NCBI GenBank assembly: GCA_031278935.1
Contig: JAITJK010000089.1
Coordinates: 1-25,946 of the forward strand
Length of the DNA stretch: 25,946 nucleotides
DNA from: Spirochaetaceae bacterium
GTDB lineage: Bacteria; Spirochaetota; Spirochaetia; Treponematales; Breznakiellaceae
Direction: 5' to 3'
Positions 14,125 through 21,532 of the stretch are shown in pieces (the first letter of the stretch is position 1; every line of letters starts with the position of its first letter). The notes beneath the pieces were generated by a model. It did no database searches. It was not told where the DNA came from and worked only from the letters and a program-made list of their open reading frames with translations. The translations under genes were made by a program, and so were the position numbers.

Positions 14125-16032
14125 TCACACGTCCAGATTGCTCACCATTAATGCGTTTTCTTCGATGAATTGCCTACGGGAAGCCACATTCTCCCCCATC
14201 AGGGTAGTGAATATCCGTTCCGCCTCTACGGCATCGTCCAGATGGACCTGCATGATGTTTCGTTTGGTGGGATCCATAGTAGTAACCCACAGCTGGTCTG
14301 GGTTCATTTCACCCAAGCCCTTGTAGCGCTGGATCCCCACCTTTTCCGGGTCCCGGCCTGATGCGGCAAGGAGCCGGTCTTTCTCCGGATCGTCATAAGC
14401 ATAAAAGGTCTTTTTCTCGTAGCTGATCTTGTACAAGGGTGGCATGGCTAGGTACACGTGACCGTGCTCAATGAGGGGCGTCATGTACCGGTAAAAAAAG
14501 GTAAGCAGCAAGGTGCGAATGTGGGAGCCGTCTACATCCGCATCGGCCATGATGATGATCTTGTAATACCGGATCTTGGCGATATTGAATTCGTTCCCCG
14601 CCCCGCCCCCGATGCTGGCGATAATGGGCTGGAGCTTGTCATTAGTAATGACCTTCTCGATGCGGGTTTTCTCCACATTAAGCATCTTACCGAAGAGGGA
14701 CAAGATGGCCTGGTACTGCCGGTTCCGGCCCATTTTGGCGGAACCTCCCGCAGAATCCCCCTCTACGATAAAGAGCTCACACTTGGCCGGGTCTTTTTCC
14801 GAACAATCCGCCAATTTGCCCGGCAACCCCGCGCTGTCCATGGCGTTTTTCCGCCGGGTCGCCTCCCGGGCCTGCCGGGCGGCAATCCGGGCCCTGGCAG
14901 CGAGGACCGATTTTTCCAAAATCGCGGCGATTACATCTGGGTGCTGATCAAAATACAGCTCTAAATGCTCGTTTACAAAGGATTCGACGATGCTTTTTAC
15001 TTCCGAATTGCCCAGTTTCGCCTTAGTCTGGCCCTCAAACTGGGGATTGGGGACCTTCACGGACAGCACCGCCGTAAGCCCTTCCCGGACATCTTCCCCC
15101 GAAAGGGTATCGTCTAATTTCTTGGCCTGTTTGGACTTCTTGAGAAAATCATTTAAGGTCCGGGTGAGGGCAGACTTGAAGCCCATCAAGTGGGTGCCCC
15201 CCTCCCGGGTGTTAATATCATTCACGAAACTGTACATGATCTCGTTAAAGCCATCGTTGTACTGGACAGCGCACTCGATCTGAATATCCTCCCGCTGCCC
15301 CTCAAGAGCAATAGGTTCTTTGTAGAGGACGGTTTTGTTCTCGTTCAGGTAGCTTACAAAGCTCTGCACCCCGCCGTCAAACTTGAAGGTATGCACCTTG
15401 GGCAAGGAAAGCCGCTCGTCCCGGATGGTGATGGTAAGACCCTTGTTGAGGAAGGCCAGTTCCCGCAGCCGGTTGGAGAGGGCATCAAAATTATAGGTAG
15501 TGGTCTCAAAAATCGTCCCATCTGCCTTGAACCGGACCACCGTACCCCGTTTGTCCGTGGCCCCGGCTTCACGAACCGGCCCGTCGGGAATGCCGATTTT
15601 ATAGGTTTGGGTGTATATCTTGCCGTTTACATGGACAGAGACTTCACAGCTTTGGGATAGGGCGTTCACCACGGAAACCCCCACGCCATGCAAGCCCCCG
15701 GACACCTGGTAAGACTTTTTATCGAATTTGCCCCCTGCATGGAGCCGGGTCATAACCAGTTCCAGGGCGCTTACCTGTTCTTCAGGGTGTAGATCCACCG
15801 GAATCCCCCGGCCGTTATCCTCTACCCGGACCGTGTCATTCCCTTCCAGGACCACTAAGATGGCGTCACAAAAGCCCTGCAGGGCTTCGTCGATGGAGTT
15901 ATCCACCACTTCAAAGACCAAATGATGCAAACCGTCAATGCCGGTGGTTCCGATATACATACCGGGCCGTATACGGACCGCCTCAAGACCTTTTAGAACC
16001 TGTATATTTTGAGCGGAATAGTCTGCGTTCAT
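14125..16032 (-). CDS. gyrB: DNA gyrase subunit B
   Basis: 635 residues, a full-length short-form GyrB. The GHKL ATPase carries E41 and N45 (EVVDNSIDE), D72 and R75 (EDNGRGIPV) and GGLHGVGVS (112-120). The transducer region includes QTKAKLGN. The TOPRIM domain has E424 in VEGDSAGGSA and D498/D500 in DADVDGSH, followed by RYKGLGEMNPDQLW. GyrB supplies ATP for negative supercoiling with GyrA, which is not in this window. The stretch after the TOPRIM glutamate reads QAILSLFGKMLNVEK, where most bacteria have ILPL(R/K)GK. It diverges from dnaA and has a promoter-like element 9 nt before its ATG but no Shine-Dalgarno sequence. Confidence 0.97.
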   Translation of the reverse strand: MNADYSAQNIQVLKGLEAVRIRPGMYIGTTGIDGLHHLVFEVVDNSIDEALQGFCDAILVVLEGNDTVRVEDNGRGIPVDLHPEEQVSALELVMTRLHAGGKFDKKSYQVSGGLHGVGVSVVNALSQSCEVSVHVNGKIYTQTYKIGIPDGPVREAGATDKRGTVVRFKADGTIFETTTYNFDALSNRLRELAFLNKGLTITIRDERLSLPKVHTFKFDGGVQSFVSYLNENKTVLYKEPIALEGQREDIQIECAVQYNDGFNEIMYSFVNDINTREGGTHLMGFKSALTRTLNDFLKKSKQAKKLDDTLSGEDVREGLTAVLSVKVPNPQFEGQTKAKLGNSEVKSIVESFVNEHLELYFDQHPDVIAAILEKSVLAARARIAARQAREATRRKNAMDSAGLPGKLADCSEKDPAKCELFIVEGDSAGGSAKMGRNRQYQAILSLFGKMLNVEKTRIEKVITNDKLQPIIASIGGGAGNEFNIAKIRYYKIIIMADADVDGSHIRTLLLTFFYRYMTPLIEHGHVYLAMPPLYKISYEKKTFYAYDDPEKDRLLAASGRDPEKVGIQRYKGLGEMNPDQLWVTTMDPTKRNIMQVHLDDAVEAERIFTTLMGENVASRRQFIEENALMVSNLDV

Positions 16033-16041
16033 ATCGGAGAG

Positions 16042-16070
16042 AGTCTATCCGGTTTGGCCAAAAAAGTAAA
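16042..16070 (-). promoter_or_regulatory. Putative gyrB promoter, leaderless type
   Basis: On the minus strand TTTACT (16065-16070), 17 nt, then TAGACT (16042-16047), each 4 of 6 to consensus. The gyrB ATG lies 9 nt after the -10 and has no ribosome binding site. Confidence 0.42.
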
Positions 16071-16135
16071 GACGCCTCCCGTCTTATACCAGGGAACGCA
16101 GTAGACCGCTCGTCAGTGCGAGGAATGTGGCGACG

Positions 16136-16193
16136 AAGGAATCCGGCTGGGTAGCAATTCCTTGTAATATATAGACTTAGAGGCGATTCGCCT
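16136..16193 (+). promoter_or_regulatory. Two dyads in the gyrB-dnaA intergenic region
   Basis: AAGGAAT (16136-16142) pairs with ATTCCTT (16157-16163). A tighter palindrome, AGGCGATTCGCCT (16181-16193), sits just upstream of the dnaA -35. These could be regulator sites. No 9-mer DnaA box of the type found at oriC is present in this region. Confidence 0.35.
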
Positions 16194-16202
16194 ATCTCGC
16201 TA

Positions 16203-16231
16203 TTCTCATTTTCCCCGGTTTATACTATGAT
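16203..16231 (+). promoter_or_regulatory. Putative dnaA promoter, leaderless type
   Basis: TTCTCA (16203-16208), 17 nt, then TATGAT (16226-16231, 5 of 6). The dnaA ATG follows after 8 nt with no Shine-Dalgarno sequence. An overlapping TATACT at 16221-16226 is an alternative -10, which would leave a leader of about 7 nt. Confidence 0.5.
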
Positions 16232-16239
16232 AAACCCTT

Positions 16240-17721
16240 ATGGCCGATTGGGATTATGGGCTATTCTGGAAAGAAGCCTTGAACCAAATTCTCGATGAAG
16301 TGGGTGAACAGGAATTCACCCGCTGGTTTACCCTTATGGATTACCTGGGGGCAAAGGAAAACGAAATCCGCCTGGGCGTCCCCTCGGCTTTCTACCGAGA
16401 CCAGATTAAACAGCGCTACCAGGAACTCATTAACGCAAAACTCCAGTATATCATCGGTAAACCCATCGCCTTAATGCTGGAGATCGTGGCCCGTCAACGA
16501 GAGGCCCCCAGTCCAAGCCCTCCCCCCTCTATGGCCCAGTGGAGGCCCGCTCCCGTGCCGAAGGACCAGGAGGCCCTGAGTCCGCCCAGCGGGAAGAAAA
16601 CCCGGGCGCAACAAGAACAGCTAGGCCTTTTCCCGGATCCTCCGGTGGTGAAAAAAGCCCCCGCGTTCAAACGCCACGCCATGCTAGGGCAGCAGTACAC
16701 CTTCGAAAAGTACATTATCGGGGAGAATAACAGTTTCGCCGCCAATGCAGCCATGGCCATAAGTAGAAACCCCGGCGCCGCCTATAACCCCTTTTTAATT
16801 TACGGCGGCGTTGGCCTGGGTAAGACCCATCTCATGCAGGCCATCGGCCACTACATCCATAACCATGCCCAAGGGAAGCTCATCTACACCTCGGCAGAGA
16901 GTTTTACCAATGAATTCATACAGGCTGTTCGGGAAAACCACACCTCATCTTTCAAAAACAAGTACCGCTTTATCGATCTCTTACTCATCGACGATATTCA
17001 TTTTTTCGAGAACAAATGGGAGACCCAGGAGGAACTGTTTTACACCTTTAACAGTCTCTACGATGCCAACAAGCAGATCGTCTTTACCTGTGACCGGCCG
17101 GTTTCAGAACTAAAGAAGATCACCGACCGCCTGAAATCCCGATTTGAACGGGGCCTCAACGTGGACCTACAGCCGCCGAATTATGAGACCCGCTACGCCA
17201 TCCTCTTATCCAAGGCCAAAGACCGCAACATCGCGGTGTCTGATGAGGTGCTTACCCTGATAAGCAAAAAAATATCCACCAACATTCGGGACCTGGAAGC
17301 GGCCCTTACCAAGCTCGTGGCGTATGCCGAACTGGTGGGGAAGCCCATAACCCTAGACATCACCCAGCAGCTCCTCAAAGACGCCTTTGCCGCCGCCCCC
17401 CGGGAGCCCAATATGTCCATGTCCATAGACAAAATCCTTGAGATTATTGCCGCGCATCATAAGATTACGCCCAGTGATTTGAAAGGCAAGAAACGCACCA
17501 AAGCCATTACCCAGCCCCGACAGCTGGCCATGTATATCATCCGGGAAATCACCCAGTATTCCACCACGGAAATCGGCCAGGCCTTTGGGGGTCGGGATTA
17601 CAGCACGGTGATCCACTCCTGCCAGAAGATCGAAGAGCGGCTCCATTCAGAACCGAATCTAGATACGATCATCCAAACCCTAGTTCAGCAGATACAAGAA
17701 GAGGGCGCCAAAACCCTTTAG
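16240..17721 (+). CDS. dnaA: Chromosomal replication initiator DnaA
   Basis: 493 residues. Domain I (about 1-90) is followed by a Pro-rich linker (about 90-145). The AAA+ domain has Walker A GGVGLGKTH (189-197), Walker B LLLIDD (247-252) and the arginine finger in KSRFERG (R301). The DNA-binding domain IV (about 390-493) contains the signature GGRDYSTVIHSC (450-461). DnaA binds 9-mer boxes and melts the origin. In the recognition helix the usual GGRDHTTV is changed to GGRDYSTV, and the boxes downstream are also non-standard. It is transcribed away from gyrB, and dnaN does not follow it. The start ATG has no ribosome binding site but lies 8 nt from a -10-like hexamer. Confidence 0.98.
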   Translation: MADWDYGLFWKEALNQILDEVGEQEFTRWFTLMDYLGAKENEIRLGVPSAFYRDQIKQRYQELINAKLQYIIGKPIALMLEIVARQREAPSPSPPPSMAQWRPAPVPKDQEALSPPSGKKTRAQQEQLGLFPDPPVVKKAPAFKRHAMLGQQYTFEKYIIGENNSFAANAAMAISRNPGAAYNPFLIYGGVGLGKTHLMQAIGHYIHNHAQGKLIYTSAESFTNEFIQAVRENHTSSFKNKYRFIDLLLIDDIHFFENKWETQEELFYTFNSLYDANKQIVFTCDRPVSELKKITDRLKSRFERGLNVDLQPPNYETRYAILLSKAKDRNIAVSDEVLTLISKKISTNIRDLEAALTKLVAYAELVGKPITLDITQQLLKDAFAAAPREPNMSMSIDKILEIIAAHHKITPSDLKGKKRTKAITQPRQLAMYIIREITQYSTTEIGQAFGGRDYSTVIHSCQKIEERLHSEPNLDTIIQTLVQQIQEEGAKTL

Positions 17722-17765
17722 CCCCGTTATTGCTTGTTCGTAATAATGAGCATACCCCTTCGTAA

Positions 17766-17783
17766 CTTTAGGCTTCCCTAAAG
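17766..17783 (+). terminator. Hairpin after dnaA, possible terminator
   Basis: CTTTAGG (17766-17772), loop CTTC, then CCTAAAG (17777-17783), 45 nt after the dnaA stop. There is no T-run, so an intrinsic terminator is uncertain. It may also insulate oriC from dnaA transcription. Confidence 0.35.
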
Positions 17784-17805
17784 GCCTCCAAAAAGATCGG
17801 GGATA

Positions 17806-17944
17806 TGTTGATAACTTGTGCATAACTCGGCCAAAAATGTGCATAACCTGTTGATAACTTGTGCATAACTCGGCTAAAAATGTGCATAACTTAGGGATAA
17901 CCTATTGATAACTTGTGCATAACTTTGAGGGCTATGTGCATAAC
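17806..17944 (+). repeat. Three 42-bp iterons in oriC
   Basis: Units at 17806-17847 and 17849-17890 differ at one position. A third, more divergent unit is at 17903-17944. Each holds one TGTTGATAA-type box and two TGTGCATAA boxes. Confidence 0.85.
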
Positions 17945-17954
17945 TTTGGGTAAA

Positions 17955-17981
17955 TGTGCATAACTCATTGAGTTATGCACA
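17955..17981. repeat. 27-bp perfect palindrome joining two DnaA boxes
   Basis: TGTGCATAACTCA (17955-17967) and its exact reverse complement (17969-17981) flank a single T. This converts the array from plus-strand to minus-strand boxes. Confidence 0.9.
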
Positions 17982-18057
17982 AGTTATCAACAGGCAAAAA
18001 CGCCGTAACTCCTTATGACATAAGGAAATCTCAGAGTTATGCACATATGCACAGCCC

Positions 18058-18105
18058 CTACTACTACTACTAATATTATATATATAAATTTAGTAATAGT
18101 AGTAG
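18058..18105. other. DNA unwinding element with mirrored DnaA-trio-like ladders
   Basis: Five CTA triplets (18058-18072) follow a minus-strand box at 18037 and a short C-rich spacer, the order described for DnaA-trios in B. subtilis. After an 18-bp AT-only core, 18091-18105 is the inverted copy with one mismatch (TAGTAATAGTAGTAG). The position of strand opening is inferred. Confidence 0.7.
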
Positions 18106-18135
18106 TTAGAAAAACACCGGCAAAAGCCCAAAAGG

Positions 18136-20304
18136 TCAGCTTTCAACCTTGAACTTGGAGATTTCGTTTACCAGTACGTCAATGTGCCGTTTATTTTCCC
18201 CACTTAAATCATTTACCCGCTGGACCGCAAAGTTGATTTCTTCAGCCCCACTGGCCATGCCCTGCATCCCCTGGTCAATCTCCGTGGTGATGTTTTCTAG
18301 GTTTTTGCTCTCCGTAAGAATGTCCCGGCTTTGTATCCGCATCTTCCCGGAATCCGCTTTGATGATCTGGCTTATTTCATTAAGCTGGCCGATAGCCTCA
18401 AGAATCTGCTTGCTACCGACTCCTTGCTCTTCCATGGAGCTACGGATATGCGCTTCTTGCTCTAAAACGATGTTCACGTTCTGATCAATCGCCTCAAAGC
18501 GGTCAATCACCGCATCGGTTGAGCGGGCGATGGTATCAATGGCCCCTTTGATTTTTTTAAGTACCTTGGCGATGGTGTTGGATTGTTCCCCCGAAGACTC
18601 GGCCAGTTTGCGGATTTCGTCAGCCACTACCGCGAAGCCCTTCCCGGACTCTCCTGCATGGGCCGCTTCAATGGCCGCATTCATGGACAGGAGGTTAGTT
18701 TGGCTTGCGATATTCTCCATCACCGCCGTAATCTCCAAAAGTCCCTCAGATTCTTTGGCGATCTGCTGAATATCCGCAGCGACCTCCTGCAACCCTGTAC
18801 GGCCTGCGTCAGAGGCTTGGGCCAGGCGTTTGACGTTCTCGTCGTTCTTCACCAGCGTTTGGGTAACTGAGGCGATATTGGCCAGTAGTTCTTCAATGGC
18901 CGCCGAAGACTGGCTGATATGACCAGCTTGGGTCTCAATATGCTGATTCAGCTGTTCGATACTTTCGATGATCTTCCGCATGGTTTCGCTAGTCTGGCTC
19001 ACGCTACCTGATTGATTTGAGGCCTGTTTCTTCACGTTCTGGATAGTGGCGGCGATTTCCGTGATGGTTATCGCGGTCTTAGTCATATTAGCGGACAATT
19101 CCGTACCGATATGAGCAAGACTTTTCGATTGTTCCTTGATATTCACCACCAAATGATGAATTTTCCCCAGAGTTTCATTGAAATGGCTGCCCATATCGCC
19201 GATTTCATCCTGTACATGGATGGTTAAGCGCTTAGTGAGGTCTCCCTCCCCCTCGGCAATATCCCTCATCATATCCCCTACCTTGATAATCCGGTTGGAC
19301 AGCTTGTTGCAGGTGATGAAGATCATCAGCGCTGCGGTTATACCAGCACTGATGATGAAGATGATACTAAAACGTATAAGCCTATAGATAGGCCTTTGGA
19401 TCGTTTGTAAAGGAGCCAAACTCATCACGGTCCAGGCTTTAGGGGAACTACCCAGGTAGAAGGGATAACTTACCAAAATAAAGTTATTGGTGATTACCGT
19501 AGCCGGGCGGCCGCTGCCTATGGAATCTAGCACCGTGTTCACGCCGGCTTCACCTAGTATCGACCGGGAGGTTTCCTGGAAATAGGTCCCCCACTGCTCT
19601 TTCCGGTAGTGGGCGGCGATGAGCCCGTCGTTGGCATACACCGTGGCATGACCAGTCTCGTAGGGCCGTATGGACTCGATGAGGGGCTGTAAATCGTCGA
19701 TATTGAGCTGAATCCCCATGATCCCCACAATCGTCTGATCAGGCCGGATAATGGGCACCTGGATGTCGATGACCAAGGTTTGTTTCCCATTGATGATCCG
19801 GGGTGTGGGATTGGAAATGCGATCCTGCACCGAAATGCCGTTCAAGGTGTTTTGGTAGTCCGGATAGGAGGAGAAGACCACCCGCCCAGATTCCCGGTTG
19901 TAATAGGGAATGAACTGGCCCGTAGCACTCGCCCCGGTGGTGTGAGCGTACTCGGCATCCGCACCGTCGAGCATATTGGGCTTCCAGAGGGTATAAATAC
20001 CCACAAAATTCGGATACGACGAGAAAAGGCTCACCAATATATCTTGATATCGGATCCGTCGGGACTCTTTTGCCACCGATTCATAACAGCTCATGATCTG
20101 CGCCAGGGTTTTCGCCACCTGCACATAGGTTTGATACCGAGACTGGATATCTTTAGCAATGGAACTGGCCAGGTTGTTCATATTTTCCTTAGCCGCGTCC
20201 TGTTGGAACGTAATGGCCCGGCTTAATATGATAATGGCAATGATGGCGATGAGTATGATAGTCAACAGCGTGTTGATTATCGCTATTCTCATACTGATTT
20301 TCAT
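18136..20304 (-). CDS. Methyl-accepting chemotaxis protein with dCache sensor
   Basis: 722 residues. Helix TM1 (about 6-29), an extracytoplasmic double-Cache-like sensor (about 35-300) with FIPYYNRESG and a PAS-like VVGIMGIQL strand, TM2 (about 310-331), HAMP (about 332-386) and a long signalling coiled coil. The conserved hairpin tip SQTNLLSMNAAIEAAHAGE to VVADEIRKLAE lies at about 534-568 and docks CheA/CheW. There is no CheR-binding pentapeptide at the C-terminus (ends FKVES). The ligand is unknown. The gene points towards oriC and its stop is about 30 bp from the TAG ladder. A GAGG lies 13 nt before the ATG. Confidence 0.95.
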   Translation of the reverse strand: MKISMRIAIINTLLTIILIAIIAIIILSRAITFQQDAAKENMNNLASSIAKDIQSRYQTYVQVAKTLAQIMSCYESVAKESRRIRYQDILVSLFSSYPNFVGIYTLWKPNMLDGADAEYAHTTGASATGQFIPYYNRESGRVVFSSYPDYQNTLNGISVQDRISNPTPRIINGKQTLVIDIQVPIIRPDQTIVGIMGIQLNIDDLQPLIESIRPYETGHATVYANDGLIAAHYRKEQWGTYFQETSRSILGEAGVNTVLDSIGSGRPATVITNNFILVSYPFYLGSSPKAWTVMSLAPLQTIQRPIYRLIRFSIIFIISAGITAALMIFITCNKLSNRIIKVGDMMRDIAEGEGDLTKRLTIHVQDEIGDMGSHFNETLGKIHHLVVNIKEQSKSLAHIGTELSANMTKTAITITEIAATIQNVKKQASNQSGSVSQTSETMRKIIESIEQLNQHIETQAGHISQSSAAIEELLANIASVTQTLVKNDENVKRLAQASDAGRTGLQEVAADIQQIAKESEGLLEITAVMENIASQTNLLSMNAAIEAAHAGESGKGFAVVADEIRKLAESSGEQSNTIAKVLKKIKGAIDTIARSTDAVIDRFEAIDQNVNIVLEQEAHIRSSMEEQGVGSKQILEAIGQLNEISQIIKADSGKMRIQSRDILTESKNLENITTEIDQGMQGMASGAEEINFAVQRVNDLSGENKRHIDVLVNEISKFKVES

Positions 20305-20648
20305 AGTGTAATGCTTACCTCACTTGTAGTTGCATAAAAATATTTCATCAAAACCGTCCCGTTGAAGGGGGAGCATACATAATAGGCGTTACGGAACCCT
20401 GGAAACCGGGGTTTGGGTTTCTCAAAGGTTCACTTTTGGTATGTTATGCCAGGTTTCCTCGTTTCAACGGCTCAGTTTGATGTGTTTTTGCATAAAATGC
20501 TAAAAATCTATTGCCTTCCCTATTCCAAAGAGGCAAAAATATACCGAAGAAAGGGCGAGTATCGGTATATACCCACCGAAAATCCGGATGAATCCACCTG
20601 TGTTATGGAAATAGGGTGTTTGTTATGGTTATAAGAACCTAAGAACCC
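20305..20648. other. Intergenic region, no supported gene
   Basis: 344 bp between the chemotaxis receptor gene and the lipoprotein gene. One plus-strand open frame of 73 codons starts at a TTG (20413), but it has no ribosome binding site and no recognisable motifs. A TATTAT hexamer upstream of the receptor gene lacks a good -35. I see no RNA gene or repeat. Confidence 0.4.
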
Positions 20649-21374
20649 TTACTGCCAAGCCACCTCATAGCGTAAGGGCCGCTCTAGTACCAAGAGGTCC
20701 CCTAATGGTATGGTGAAGACCCCCCGGTTTTTTGTGGCTTTCCCTCCCTGGATTACGCTGATGGTTCCGGGAAAGTCGATGGTGAGGGTGATTTTAGCCG
20801 AGGCGATCTCCTCGGCAAGGCCCTTCCCATAAACCGACTGCACCAGGGCAAGGTATTCCTTCTGGGTAAGGGTTTCCCCGGTGGCTACCGGGGCCATGAG
20901 GGCGGAAAGGTAATCCCGCACTTCCGGGGACAAGAGCATAAGGAGCTCAGGGCCTGACGAGCGATCTAAGAGGATTCGCAGCTTCCCGCCCCCGTTCTTT
21001 GGGGCTTGTTCGTAGCGTATGAAGGTATTCCCCGCCTTTTCAGGGATAGCGAGAAACGCATCCGCCCGTAGAAGGGCGATGGTTCCTTCCAAGGTAGTGG
21101 GATTCGGATTCCGCAAGGTGAGGGCGGTGATGCCCGGAGCAGCAGACATGGAGCGGCTTATGGCTTGGGCATCCAGTGCCGGAGTGGAAGCCACCCCTCC
21201 GCCCAAACGGGATAAGGAATCGATGAGGGCAGCAGCCCGAGGTTCCAAGGACGCTTTGAGGATGAGGTCCGCCGACCCCTCGCTGTGTAGCGAACCCTGC
21301 ACCTGGGCGGAACAAGAAACCCAGAGGCATAAAAAAAACATACTCCCCAGCGAATTTTTACTTAAATTTTTCAT
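20649..21374 (-). CDS. Probable lipoprotein of unknown function
   Basis: 241 residues from the ATG at 21374. The N-terminus has charged MKNLSKN, a hydrophobic stretch, then LWVSC, a spirochaete-style lipobox with C21 as the acylation site. The mature part has no domain I recognise. It has an alpha/beta character, with a segment (LSPEVRDYLSALMAPV) that may be helical and a C-terminal beta-rich region (ITLTIDFPGTISVIQGG). An upstream in-frame GTG (21410) would place charged residues before the signal, so the ATG is preferred, with a weak GTGAG before it. It diverges from the acyl-CoA synthetase gene. Probably periplasm- or outer-membrane-facing. Confidence 0.72.
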   Translation of the reverse strand: MKNLSKNSLGSMFFLCLWVSCSAQVQGSLHSEGSADLILKASLEPRAAALIDSLSRLGGGVASTPALDAQAISRSMSAAPGITALTLRNPNPTTLEGTIALLRADAFLAIPEKAGNTFIRYEQAPKNGGGKLRILLDRSSGPELLMLLSPEVRDYLSALMAPVATGETLTQKEYLALVQSVYGKGLAEEIASAKITLTIDFPGTISVIQGGKATKNRGVFTIPLGDLLVLERPLRYEVAWQ

Positions 21375-21532
21375 TTTTCTCACTTTTTTTAATATACTTA
21401 TTATGACCACTGTTCGGAAACCTTCCCGTGAAAATAGCGCCGATACTCGTATAGGCCCTAAACAACAAGACTTTTATGCGATCATTGCAACCCCCGGCCT
21501 GAGGCCCGGTCAATATAAAAGAGGTGTTTATC

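Larger units (their letters stand above)
17806..18113. other. oriC: Chromosomal replication origin oriC
   Basis: Nine exact copies of TGTGCATAA or its complement start at 17817, 17838, 17860, 17881, 17914, 17935 and 17955 (plus strand) and at 17973 and 18037 (minus strand). A one-mismatch copy is at 18045. Four related boxes, TGTTGATAA or TATTGATAA, lie at 17806, 17849, 17903 and (inverted) 17984. The plus-strand boxes are spaced 20-22 bp apart, with one gap of 33 bp, which keeps them on one helix face. To the right come five CTA triplets (18058-18072), an 18-bp AT-only core (18073-18090) and a TAG ladder (18091-18105), a plausible unwinding element. Position next to dnaA supports the call. 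Confidence 0.93.

Noticed and set aside
17806..17992. Regular repeats resembling a CRISPR array
   Set aside because: The repeated unit is a 9-mer DnaA-type box with short, related spacers next to dnaA; repeats and spacers are too short and not unique.
20413..20634. 73-codon plus-strand open frame between the receptor and lipoprotein genes
   Set aside because: TTG start, no ribosome binding site, no recognisable motif; not supported as a gene.
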